Source of the DNA: Prevotella sp.
GTDB lineage: Bacteria; Bacteroidota; Bacteroidia; Bacteroidales; Bacteroidaceae
Assembly: GCA_017395215.1 (NCBI GenBank)
Contig: JAFPVW010000087.1
Location: 1-64,000 of the forward strand
Direction of reading: 5' to 3'
DNA length: 64,000 nt
Below are positions 24,786 through 33,141 of this stretch, piece by piece (position 1 is the first letter of the stretch; each line of letters starts with the position of its first letter). The notes under the pieces are model-generated. The model was given only the letters and a program-made list of their open reading frames with translations. It was not told the DNA's origin and did not search any database. The position numbers were made by a program, and so were the translations under genes.

Positions 24786-26870
24786 TTAAGCACTGAAGCC
24801 GATCTGGTGGCGGGGGTGCAGTTCGATGGTCTTCGGGTTGAACTTCACGTAGGCAGCCTTCACGTCGGCGGCCTCGACGGTCTGGTAGAGCTTAGTGGTG
24901 GCCGGTGCGCCGAGGGCCGATACACGGTCGGCGAGAGCCGGGATGATACCGTTTCTGACCAACTGCTCCACCCAGCGAGCATTGCCGAAGTTCTTGGTAC
25001 GCTGCTGTAGTGTCTGCTGAATAGACTTGAGCAGCTCTGAGTGTGCGGCGGCGGTGAGCACATATTCGTCCTCGGCGAAGAGGTGGCAGGCAATCTCCAT
25101 GAGCTGGTCGGCCGAGTAGTCGCCGAAGCGGAACTTGTAGGGGAACCGTCCGAAGAGTCCGGGGTTGGTCTGCAGCATCGCGTCCATCTCCTTCTCGTAG
25201 CCGGCGAAGACGATGAGCATGTCTGGGTCGGGCTGGGTCAGCACGGTAAGCAGCGAGTCGATGACCCTTGCGCCGTAGTCCTTGCGGTCGCCGGAGCCGT
25301 CGTAGAGCGTGTAAGCCTCGTCGATGAAGAGGACGTTGCCGCGTGCCTCCTCGAGTATTGTCTTCATGTTCTCCTCGGTCTCGCCGATGTATCGCCCCAC
25401 GAGCCGCGTACGGTCTACGGCGATGACGTCGCCCCGTGAGAGCAGTCCTAATGAGCGGTAGATCTTACCCAGCATACGGGCCACGGTGGTCTTGCCTGTG
25501 CCGGGATTGCCGGTGAAGATGGCGTGGAACACCGACTTGTCGCTGGTCTTCAGTCCCAGGCGGCGGCGCTGGGTGTAGAAGTAGGTGCGGTTGGCCATGG
25601 TGGTAATGCTCTGCTTGATGTCGTCGAGGCCCACCATCTTGTCAAGCTGGCGCATGCTCTCCTCGAATGTCGAGCGGCTGGCGGCCAGCTTCTCGAGGCA
25701 GAGGTCGTCGGCAATGAGTATGCCGGGGTCGTCGACGTCGATGTCGCTGAGCACGCGCTTGAGGAATTGCGGTCTTACTTCCTCGTCGACGAAGTGGCGT
25801 ATGTCAGCCTGAGTCCATGAAGCCAGGTTCCCAGCCTCAAAGCCTTTCACGACGGCGCTGACGAGCGCACGCCGGGCCTCGTCGTGGATCCACATTCCGC
25901 TGCCGGCGATGGCATCGTTGAAGGCCTGCACCATTTCGAAGGCCGTGTAGGGCTTGAGTTGCAGACGGTTGGCTGAGGGGAAGTAGTCCTTCAGCGAGGG
26001 GAACATGTCGAGCACGCTGTCAATCTCGTAGCGGGTACCACAGATCCAGAGCGCTCCCTTTCCGCCCGCCTGCCGTATCTTGTCGGTAATGCGCTTGACG
26101 ATGATCTTTCCGCCGGTGCCCAGCAGCGCGCTCGGGCACGTCAGGCAGTAGGAGGTCCCATCCTCCTGTCGCAGTTCCTCGGTAAGCGGCTCATAAGGGT
26201 TGTTGTTGGTGACGTCGAAAAGCGTCGAGCAGTCGAGTATCTTCATCGTTCCCCTGACACGCATCAGCATGTGCAGGCATTTGAGTGTCATCGCGTCGAT
26301 GTCGTTGTTGACGGTGCAGATGAGCAGGTTCTTGCACTCGTCGAGCTGGCCGTAGCCCTTCTCCTTGCGCAGGTTGTTGAGCACGCAGAGCCTCATCGAT
26401 TCTATGGCCCTCTGCCTGAGTATGCTCACGCCCGGCTTGTCGGCCATTTTGCGGCACCAGGTTTCGTCAGTGGCCAGACAGGTCGTCATCACATCCTCCG
26501 AACCGAGCATCGCACATTCACAGATGTTTCTTACCTTGGTGCGGTTCCGCTTGTCGATAGTAAGGTCAGCGCGTATCAGCACATCATCCTTGTCGCGTAT
26601 ATACAAAGCATATTTACCCGGCATCCAGATATGGGAACTTGAGAGGACGTAAGTCAGTGCCGGCCATTCAAAGTCGAACTGGGCGCAGGATTCGAGCGAA
26701 TTGCACATCGGGTAGAAGTCTTCGGCAAAGATGTAGCAACTGTAGGAGTTTTCGTAGCCTTCGGCGAAGGCCGGGTCATGTAGAGAGAGTTTCACGATAA
26801 TGTTACCGTTGGCATAGCGAGTCTTGCTGCTGGTAGCCAGAGAGACTTTGATGTCATTGATATTTTCCAT
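24786..26870 (-). CDS. CbxX/SpoVK-type AAA+ ATPase with degenerate first module
   Basis: 694 residues from ATG 26870; an in-frame TTG three codons upstream is less likely. Residues 1-130 form a beta-rich domain (FAEDFYPMCNSLESCAQFDFEW). Residues about 200-400 look like an AAA fold lacking a Walker A motif (LICTVNNDID, LWICGTRYEID). The C-terminal module is a full AAA+ domain of the CbxX/CfqX class: Walker A GNPGTGKTT (about 450), Walker B NVLFIDEAY, a sensor-1-like region IVFAGYEKEMD, and Arg finger GLFGRFP. Such ATPases remodel protein complexes. The following gene encodes an acidic partner, and the leader is unusually long and structured. Confidence 0.85.
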   Translation of the reverse strand: MENINDIKVSLATSSKTRYANGNIIVKLSLHDPAFAEGYENSYSCYIFAEDFYPMCNSLESCAQFDFEWPALTYVLSSSHIWMPGKYALYIRDKDDVLIRADLTIDKRNRTKVRNICECAMLGSEDVMTTCLATDETWCRKMADKPGVSILRQRAIESMRLCVLNNLRKEKGYGQLDECKNLLICTVNNDIDAMTLKCLHMLMRVRGTMKILDCSTLFDVTNNNPYEPLTEELRQEDGTSYCLTCPSALLGTGGKIIVKRITDKIRQAGGKGALWICGTRYEIDSVLDMFPSLKDYFPSANRLQLKPYTAFEMVQAFNDAIAGSGMWIHDEARRALVSAVVKGFEAGNLASWTQADIRHFVDEEVRPQFLKRVLSDIDVDDPGILIADDLCLEKLAASRSTFEESMRQLDKMVGLDDIKQSITTMANRTYFYTQRRRLGLKTSDKSVFHAIFTGNPGTGKTTVARMLGKIYRSLGLLSRGDVIAVDRTRLVGRYIGETEENMKTILEEARGNVLFIDEAYTLYDGSGDRKDYGARVIDSLLTVLTQPDPDMLIVFAGYEKEMDAMLQTNPGLFGRFPYKFRFGDYSADQLMEIACHLFAEDEYVLTAAAHSELLKSIQQTLQQRTKNFGNARWVEQLVRNGIIPALADRVSALGAPATTKLYQTVEAADVKAAYVKFNPKTIELHPRHQIGFSA

Positions 26871-27190
26871 AGGTGTCAATGTGTGTAAAATCGAAAAAAT
26901 ATCCTAAAACGAAGCCCTGAAAAAGGGCGCAAGAGTCATTGGGGCAGAAGTCGGTGACGACCTGCCCAGTAAGTCAACATAGAGATTTTGTTGTCTCTAT
27001 CACATAAACCGCATTTGTAGCATTAAGTCAAAGAACGATCGACGCAGCGTCAGCGTGGGGTAATCAGCAAAAAGAAATACAGCCTCGGGGCTATATCCTC
27101 ATTTGCGTCGCCCAGCGACCAATTACGCTTTTGTCGATTCTTTTTTCCATACGTTTTAATGTGATAGATTTTTTTAAGTGCATATTCGGT
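26871..27190 (-). promoter_or_regulatory. Long structured 5' leader of the AAA+ gene
   Basis: About 310 nt without a convincing gene separate the promoter (27192-27199) from the AAA+ start. Two compact hairpins are visible: GGGCAG/CTGCCC with inner GTCG/CGAC (26942-26967), and GCCCT/AGGGC (26913-26927). A weak stem GAGA/TCTC lies near 26980-27000. A 19-codon frame beginning MEKRIDK occurs early in the leader. No known riboswitch was recognised. Confidence 0.4.
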
Positions 27191-27191
27191 G

Positions 27192-27199
27192 CAAAGGTA
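27192..27199 (-). promoter_or_regulatory. -7 element for the AAA+ operon
   Basis: The minus strand reads TACCTTTG, immediately downstream of a terminator for the preceding unit. The -33 element is weak. Confidence 0.5.
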
Positions 27200-27203
27200 A
27201 GCA

Positions 27204-27239
27204 AAAACCTCAGGAAGCCAGCAGGCATTCTGAGGTTTT
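27204..27239. terminator. Bidirectional terminator after the small gene downstream of fic
   Basis: AAAACCTCAG (27204-27213) pairs perfectly with CTGAGGTTTT (27230-27239), with an inner GCC/GGC stem. It separates the Fic/small-gene unit from the AAA+ promoter. Confidence 0.7.
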
Positions 27240-27289
27240 AACATAACTTTAACACTTTGACCCCTTTCTTTTCATCCTCTCCGAGACCT

Positions 27290-27472
27290 CTATCCCTTCA
27301 TTCCCTCTAATGATGCGCTGACGTAGGAGACGAGGGCATTGTTGCCTACGATGCTGAGTCGTGTTCCAGCGATGGCGTCGGCTCCGGCGGCCCCTTCCAT
27401 CAGGCTGAAGAATACGATGATGCCGATGGCGATGAGTTTAGGCAGGTATTTCTTTAGGAGACATTTCTTCAT
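27290..27472 (-). CDS. Small predicted membrane protein, 60 residues
   Basis: The Lys-rich N-terminus MKKCLLKKYLPK is followed by a single hydrophobic span (LIAIGIIVFFSL) and a Gly/Ala-rich tail. It lies 11 bp after fic in the same direction and 50 bp before a terminator, which supports a real gene, but no family was recognised and no clear ribosome binding site is visible. It could also be a fortuitous frame. Confidence 0.45.
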   Translation of the reverse strand: MKKCLLKKYLPKLIAIGIIVFFSLMEGAAGADAIAGTRLSIVGNNALVSYVSASLEGMKG

Positions 27473-27483
27473 AGGGCAATAGT

Positions 27484-28647
27484 TTATTTTTCTTTCGTTA
27501 ATTCGTTAAATAGGGCCATTCCCTTCACCGTCAGCAGATATTTCTGCCGTGGGTGGCGAGGGGATTGTGGATAGAGCATGCGGACAAATCCTTCCTGAAT
27601 AGCAGGGTTGAGGTGATATTCTAAGAAATTCATCCTGTCTTTCAATCCAACCCCTTCAAGCATCTGCTTAATTGACAACTGTTCTTGGCCTATTACCTTT
27701 ATCAGACGAATAATGAGCACATTGTCCGTATGCAGCTTGTCCTGAACTTGATGGGGTGCTTGATGGGTACTTGAGGGGGTACTTGAGGGGGTTGCCAAGT
27801 TCGGCTGAACACGCCACTCTTCTGTCGGATGAATATGCAGATAGCGGTTGCGCAGATCCCATTGCTCACCCAAAAGCAGATTGCGGAAGAAGCGTTCAAG
27901 ATATATTGGGGTATAGTCTATTCCCTTTGCTATATTGTGATAGTTAGCACGAACCAATGCATTACGAAAATACCAAGAATGCTTTGCAAACAAGTCGTTG
28001 TTCACACCAAATCCCAACGAGCGCAGATATTGAATAGTGAAAACAGCTGTGGCACGGGTATTTCCCTCGCCAAAGGCATGTATCTGCCACAATCCTGAGA
28101 CAAACTTTGTCAGATGACTTATCATTTCATCTTGGCTCTTTCCCTTATAGCTATAAACACGTTCCTGCTCTAAATCATAGTCAATAGCACGACGCAGGTC
28201 TTCCCAATTCAGATAGAGTACGGTATCATCTTCCAATACCCACTCCTTTTTTGTAATGTCGTATTTGCGGAACTCTCCGGCATGCTTCATCACGCCCTCG
28301 AAAACGCGACGATGAACAGACTGATAGCCACCTGTGCTGAAATCAAAAGTAGGACTTGACAAAACTTTTACGATATTCAATGAAACGCGGTCTGCCTCTT
28401 CCTTGTCTTCATCATGAGCATCGTGGGCAGTCTTTGTAATATAGTATTGATTGACGAGTTCACGCGCCTCATCTATCGTTATATCTCCTTCAATATGCCG
28501 ACACGCCGTGTTTTGCAGATAGCCTGAAACCTTCAAGCCGTCTACAGCCTGAAGACCTATAGCCGTCTGCCAATAGCCTGCCTTTTCCCTCTGGGAGGGT
28601 TCTCCTTGACGGATATACTCGTCAAAATCCAAATATCCTTCGTTCAT
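27484..28647 (-). CDS. Fic-domain AMP transferase (Fic/DOC family)
   Basis: 387 residues. The Fic core motif is HAFGEGNTRATAVF (about residues 195-208), matching HxFxxGNxR with the catalytic His, so nucleotidyl transfer to target hydroxyls is predicted. An N-terminal helix with CRHIEGDITIDEARELVNQYY resembles an inhibitory/antitoxin-like helix, although the exact inhibitory (S/T)xxxE(G/N) spacing is not met. The C-terminal 110 residues look like a winged helix (QLSIKQMLEGVGLKDRMNFLEYHL), so it may bind DNA. It lies 130 bp downstream of the restriction operon, with a possible promoter of its own, and is probably part of the defence island. The target is unknown. Confidence 0.88.
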   Translation of the reverse strand: MNEGYLDFDEYIRQGEPSQREKAGYWQTAIGLQAVDGLKVSGYLQNTACRHIEGDITIDEARELVNQYYITKTAHDAHDEDKEEADRVSLNIVKVLSSPTFDFSTGGYQSVHRRVFEGVMKHAGEFRKYDITKKEWVLEDDTVLYLNWEDLRRAIDYDLEQERVYSYKGKSQDEMISHLTKFVSGLWQIHAFGEGNTRATAVFTIQYLRSLGFGVNNDLFAKHSWYFRNALVRANYHNIAKGIDYTPIYLERFFRNLLLGEQWDLRNRYLHIHPTEEWRVQPNLATPSSTPSSTHQAPHQVQDKLHTDNVLIIRLIKVIGQEQLSIKQMLEGVGLKDRMNFLEYHLNPAIQEGFVRMLYPQSPRHPRQKYLLTVKGMALFNELTKEK

Positions 28648-28689
28648 ATTGAGACATCAACAACTATTCCCACTTTGCATTTGTGGTTG

Positions 28690-28697
28690 CAAATATA
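28690..28697 (-). promoter_or_regulatory. Possible -7 element for fic
   Basis: The minus strand reads TATATTTG, 43 bp before the fic start. The -33 match is poor, so fic may also be read from the restriction operon. Confidence 0.4.
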
Positions 28698-28775
28698 CGA
28701 ATAAAAGCTGAAACTAGCATATGATTTGCAGTTAAAAATCTGCGGAATCTACAAATTTTTCTCTTAGAGCCTGCT

Positions 28776-30932
28776 CTATACCTGAAGCAATAAGTTGATG
28801 TCAGTCACATACGATTGGCGTCTCGATAAGCCCGTAGGCGGATGGTTCAAAGCATACTGACTTACTTTCTTGGCTATAAAAGGCTCTTCGTTCTCTATAT
28901 GAAATAATATGTAGACCTGACTGTCTTTCATTTTGTACGGAGCATCCTTCAGCTGTTCCTTGGTGATGAGCTGCGGTCCGCTTTTTAGAGCGAACACAAT
29001 AGGAGCCGTCAGTTTGTGCAGAACAAGATACCGTGCACTCATAAAGCCCTCGGCCAATGCAAGCGAACCGGAAGTATCGCCCAAACCTATGGCATAGCGG
29101 CCGACCTTGCGTATCTGCTCTGCCGTCTGTTCACAATAGTTGTCATCTACGACCACGCACTTACCTACGGGCATCTGCCCTTGCTTCTCTATCAGCTCAT
29201 CTATCTTGTCCTGCGGATTATCCTCCAGTTTACATTCCGTCACATAGAAATGCCTGCGCAGCTCTTCAACTAAAGTTCCTTCGCCATCGCCTTTCCGCTC
29301 TATGGCAAGGGTATAGACACTCTTTTCGTTGGGTGTCCGATACAGTTTTCCAAGCAGTTCCTGGAAATGCGTGGTGATGTATTGTTCTGAGTCGGCTGCG
29401 TCGTATCCCTTCATGGCATAAAAGGTGTACTTCGCGCTCAGTATCTCCTGCACTCTCTCACGGAATCGCTTTCTCACGGTTGTCTTCCATGCCTGCTTGC
29501 TGGCAGCATTGTTGCGGGCATACATGGCCAGCACAAAGAGGAAGTTCACATCATAATGACTCAGCAACAGCGTGTCCCGGTCGAACAGCCGGTCGGTGAA
29601 CTGCGATGATTCGTGCTGGTTCTGCCCTTCATGCAGGCGGAGGTTCTCTACGCTATAGTCCAGCTTCTCAAAGTCCACCTTCGCACTGATGAAGAAGTTC
29701 GGTAGTACGTTGTACCCCTCAGTCCTGTCATCGCGCAGGCGTATCTTGTACCGCTCGTCCTTACATTCTGTTGTTCCTTTCAGGGCGTCGAAACTCCACT
29801 GGATCACATTCTGGGCGTAGGTAAACTGCTTGCTGATGGAGTTCTCTCCCACAGGTGTACTATACTTGTAGTATTTCGAGTCGCCAATGTAATAGACGGC
29901 TGTCTCTTCACTCGTTGGCAACAGAATGTCGTCTATCCAGAGATGGTCCACAATCTTCCCGTCGCTTTGGTCGGCCAGCCGCTTTGGCAACAGGTTGCGG
30001 TCGGTTCCTATCAGTTCGTCTATAATAGCTTCAAAAACAATATTGAAGTTCTTTACCAGGATATACTCCTGAGCGCTCACCTCCACCTTCACCCTCCGGC
30101 TCAGGTCAAAGAAGGCATAGCATAGTTCCCACAGATAGACGGCCTTGTCAGAGAAATACTTGTTCTTGATGCTCAGCAGTCTCATGCGTCCCCGTCCGTT
30201 CAGATAAGTCTCGAACCTTGTTCCCGTTATCAGTTCGTAGTTTACAGGTATGCTGACTGGGAAGCCATAATGCGTGTGCATGTATTTCAAGATAGAGAAG
30301 AAGATGACGAGCAGCTCCTCATCAAAGTTCACCTGTCTCCGCTTGTTGACAGGATTCAGATAAATGGGGACATCATCTTGCACCACCGCCTGACTCTTGC
30401 TGATGGTGCGAGTCCAGTTGATTTTGTTGAAGCCTGAATGCAGGTTGCGCAAAACGAAGAAAAAGAAATTCTGATTGTCGCGATTGAACTTCTGCAATGC
30501 CAGCAGAATATCAAGAAAGGTGTTGCACTCCTGCAATCGGCCGTTCGACATGTGCTGCACCAATTGCTGCTGCACCACGTCGCTCTCCGGATGAGCGTCG
30601 CGAAACACCACGATGGCCCGATACACCCACACAGACAGCCGATAGACGAAGTCGTATTCCTGAGGTGTCAGCAGTTGTTGCTCGGCCAGATCGATGACTT
30701 GCTCTGGCGGGTATTTGCCAAACAGCAGTTCTTCGCCCTCAACATCCTGCAAAAGCACCTTTGGCAGAATGAACACCGTGTCGCCGCGCCCGTCGTTCAG
30801 CGCAGGGTTGAAGTAGTATCCCACATGGTTCACCGACACCTTGCCTTTGATATTCCGCAGGTTGGTCAGCCCCGTGATGATGTTCTCCACCGCCTCGGCT
30901 CTGTACTGGTGTTCTTCTATCAGTATGCGCAT
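28776..30932 (-). CDS. LlaJI-type restriction endonuclease subunit (McrC-like)
   Basis: 718 residues. The C-terminal two thirds contain a PD-(D/E)XK-like site: VDHLWIDDILL followed by YYIGDSKYYKYS, with Asp and Lys in DSKYYK. The protein resembles the LlaJI R2/McrC class, nuclease partners of McrB-type NTPases that cut DNA after NTP-driven assembly. The N-terminus (MRILIEEHQYRAEAVENIITGL) is probably the contact to the ATPase. It starts 10 bp after the McrB-like gene and is the last core gene of the restriction operon. A C-terminal region (VGKCVVVDDNYCEQTAEQI) has a Rossmann-like pattern of unknown role. Confidence 0.85.
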   Translation of the reverse strand: MRILIEEHQYRAEAVENIITGLTNLRNIKGKVSVNHVGYYFNPALNDGRGDTVFILPKVLLQDVEGEELLFGKYPPEQVIDLAEQQLLTPQEYDFVYRLSVWVYRAIVVFRDAHPESDVVQQQLVQHMSNGRLQECNTFLDILLALQKFNRDNQNFFFFVLRNLHSGFNKINWTRTISKSQAVVQDDVPIYLNPVNKRRQVNFDEELLVIFFSILKYMHTHYGFPVSIPVNYELITGTRFETYLNGRGRMRLLSIKNKYFSDKAVYLWELCYAFFDLSRRVKVEVSAQEYILVKNFNIVFEAIIDELIGTDRNLLPKRLADQSDGKIVDHLWIDDILLPTSEETAVYYIGDSKYYKYSTPVGENSISKQFTYAQNVIQWSFDALKGTTECKDERYKIRLRDDRTEGYNVLPNFFISAKVDFEKLDYSVENLRLHEGQNQHESSQFTDRLFDRDTLLLSHYDVNFLFVLAMYARNNAASKQAWKTTVRKRFRERVQEILSAKYTFYAMKGYDAADSEQYITTHFQELLGKLYRTPNEKSVYTLAIERKGDGEGTLVEELRRHFYVTECKLEDNPQDKIDELIEKQGQMPVGKCVVVDDNYCEQTAEQIRKVGRYAIGLGDTSGSLALAEGFMSARYLVLHKLTAPIVFALKSGPQLITKEQLKDAPYKMKDSQVYILFHIENEEPFIAKKVSQYALNHPPTGLSRRQSYVTDINLLLQV

Positions 30933-30942
30933 GACTCTCCGC

Positions 30943-32424
30943 TTATTCCTCTTCCGGCTGTAGTTCCTCAGCAGCGTCTGTGTCTATCTTCAGTTGCGTC
31001 ATCAGTTTGGCCACTTTCTCCTTGTCCACCTCTCCGTTTGTCTGGTAGAACTTCCTGTAAGGCCAGTCCTTGCTGCTGCCTATGCTTGATGGGATGCCAT
31101 ACACCTTGAATACGTCGTTCCACAGATAGAACAGCACTTTACCTACAAAAGTCTCTGCCGTAATGACGTTTGGTTTTGTCTCTGTTCCCGCTTTCTTCTC
31201 TGTCGCCTTGCAGAAGTAGAAGCCCAGGTGTTTGTCCTCAGCGGTCTCGTCGGTCAGCAGTTCGTCGTTTACCTTGTTGAGGAAGGCAGTCCAGCTGTAG
31301 TGGTTCTCTCCCACTTTGACGTACCACGTTTCCTTTGCTGTATCGATAGGCTGATACACCCACTCCCAACGACGTTTGAAGGCTGAGTCGATTGGGAACA
31401 GGCTCTGGTCTGATGTATTCATCGTGGCCCAGATGTAGAGGTTCTTGGGCAGCCTTAACTTCCTGTCTTTGATACCGTCTTTATTCACCAGTATCTCCTG
31501 ACCGTCCTCGTCTTTCCCTTCTTCGAGGTAACGCACCAAATCAATATCTGCCTTTATAGGATACTCCGAGTACCCCTCGTCGTCTCTGTCGAGCAGCTGG
31601 AACAGATCGCCGAATATCTGGGCACAGTTGCCGCGATTTATCTCTTCAATAACCAGGAACACATTCTCATCTTGATGGTTCCAAGCGGCAACGTATGCCT
31701 GCAGGAAAGCCTGCGGAACAAACGAGTAGGTAATTTCCTCGTCTTTTCCTGCCACCGCCTTATACTTGTCTGCCACTTGTCTCATCGTTGGCTTATATGC
31801 TCCCACGAATGTTGAGTAGTCGCTATCAGGATGGAACGTAGTTCTGAACACCAAGTTCTTCTCGTCTGCCGCCTTTACTTTTTCGTCATTCTTTATCCTA
31901 TGGCTCTTGCCTGTACCTGGTGCACCGTAGAAGATTTGTTGGAGACATTGGCTCTTGTTATTGTCTATGTCTTCTGCGCGATTTATCGTGACCGTCGGAC
32001 TAATGGATTCAAACAACCTGAGAAAGTTGTCATACAAAAGTTTAGGCACATAATAGAGATAATAGTCGAACTCAGATGACTTGTATATTGCAAAGTAGTC
32101 GCCAAGATTATTGTTAACTGTAAGATGCAAATCGTCTATAAAGAACTCTTTTATAGCTGAGTGTCCTGACCTTGCGCCATTTGCATATGCCTTTCTGTCA
32201 TTTCTATTAGTCAACGCAGATAATTGCAAATCAATCTGACTATTTGCCAGATTCTCATGTTCTTTGCTAAGAGGTTTGAAAAGCAAATTGAATGTTATTT
32301 CACCAACATTTTTATCAATTCCGAAAAAGTCACACCAAGACCTACCAAGTTCAAATTGCTTACCGGTATCATCCGATAAATCATTTGCTCTAAATGCCTG
32401 AAGTTTTAATTTGTTAGATGACAT
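30943..32424 (-). CDS. McrB-like AAA+ NTPase of the restriction system
   Basis: 493 residues. The N-terminal 160 residues are a variable, probably DNA-recognising domain (GRSWCDFFGIDKNVGEI). The AAA+ module follows: Walker A GAPGTGKSH (about 168), Walker B VFLVIEEINRGNCAQIFGDLFQLLDRD, and the McrB-specific MNTSDQSLFPIDSAFKRRWEW segment that holds the GTPase signature (consensus MNTADRS) and Arg finger. By analogy with McrB/LlaJI R1 it translocates along DNA and activates the nuclease encoded next. It starts three bases after the M2 stop, a tight operon. Confidence 0.9.
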   Translation of the reverse strand: MSSNKLKLQAFRANDLSDDTGKQFELGRSWCDFFGIDKNVGEITFNLLFKPLSKEHENLANSQIDLQLSALTNRNDRKAYANGARSGHSAIKEFFIDDLHLTVNNNLGDYFAIYKSSEFDYYLYYVPKLLYDNFLRLFESISPTVTINRAEDIDNNKSQCLQQIFYGAPGTGKSHRIKNDEKVKAADEKNLVFRTTFHPDSDYSTFVGAYKPTMRQVADKYKAVAGKDEEITYSFVPQAFLQAYVAAWNHQDENVFLVIEEINRGNCAQIFGDLFQLLDRDDEGYSEYPIKADIDLVRYLEEGKDEDGQEILVNKDGIKDRKLRLPKNLYIWATMNTSDQSLFPIDSAFKRRWEWVYQPIDTAKETWYVKVGENHYSWTAFLNKVNDELLTDETAEDKHLGFYFCKATEKKAGTETKPNVITAETFVGKVLFYLWNDVFKVYGIPSSIGSSKDWPYRKFYQTNGEVDKEKVAKLMTQLKIDTDAAEELQPEEE

Positions 32425-32427
32425 AAG

Positions 32428-33141
32428 CTATTCTATGTTACCCCACTGCTCTGCGAGTGCTTCCGCAAATCCTGGGAAGGTTTTACTTCTAAGTTTTCTT
32501 CTCTCTTCTGTGGATATTCTTGTGTTGAAAGAATCCGAATACCATTTAGGCAATGAGCGTCCACTTGATAAGACTACTCGTGGGCCTTCTTCTACCATAT
32601 TTGTTGGTTTCAGCAATGGTAGATTATGAAGCCATAAGCATGTCTTCTTCGAAGCATGGTCGCCAAACCAGAATGGCTGGACGATTTGGTCTGGCTTTCG
32701 ATATTCTGTATTCATGCATCCAACAGGATTCTCTATAGCCCAATGTTTGATATCGGTTTTAGTGAATTCCATAAAGAATTCTATTGCTTCCTGCTTCATC
32801 TTTCTCCTGCCAAGATGGTGTGGATGCTCCCGCCTCTGTTCAATGGGTAAATCTGCATCGTCAGGATGATAAAGCCATCTTGCCCCACTAACCGATAGAT
32901 ATGTGCAAGGTGGGTGGGCAATCATCAAATCCCAACACTCTCCCTCTGGCAGGTAATATTCTGTTCCACTTTCTAACATTCCGCCATGATTGGGGATGAC
33001 CTGCAATACATCCTGTTTGAAATGCCACTCAGGATGCCCTCCGCTGCATTCCAAAATATCACAGCTAAATGCATTATGTCCTCTTGCTCGGAAGGCTTTG
33101 CAAACAGCTTGACTTTCTTCACATGCTACCAATACGTTCAT
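32428..33141 (-). CDS. Compact C5-cytosine DNA methyltransferase (second modification enzyme)
   Basis: 237 residues, much shorter than typical C5 methyltransferases. Motif IV with the catalytic Cys is IAHPPCTYLSVSG, and the motif VI-like ENP is in HWAIENPVGCMN. Motif I is unusual (VLVACEESQAVCKAFRARGHNAFSCDI instead of FxGxGG). The C-terminus FPGFAEALAEQW resembles motif X. There is little room for a target-recognition domain. The start overlaps the stop of the first methyltransferase (ATGA, 33138-33141). LlaJI-like systems with an asymmetric site need two methyltransferases, so this may modify the second strand. Confidence 0.8.
   Translation of the reverse strand: MNVLVACEESQAVCKAFRARGHNAFSCDILECSGGHPEWHFKQDVLQVIPNHGGMLESGTEYYLPEGECWDLMIAHPPCTYLSVSGARWLYHPDDADLPIEQRREHPHHLGRRKMKQEAIEFFMEFTKTDIKHWAIENPVGCMNTEYRKPDQIVQPFWFGDHASKKTCLWLHNLPLLKPTNMVEEGPRVVLSSGRSLPKWYSDSFNTRISTEERRKLRSKTFPGFAEALAEQWGNIE

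Noticed and set aside
27050..27244. 64-codon minus-strand frame in the AAA+ leader
   Set aside because: It starts upstream of the promoter -7 element and within a terminator hairpin, and its composition is not protein-like.
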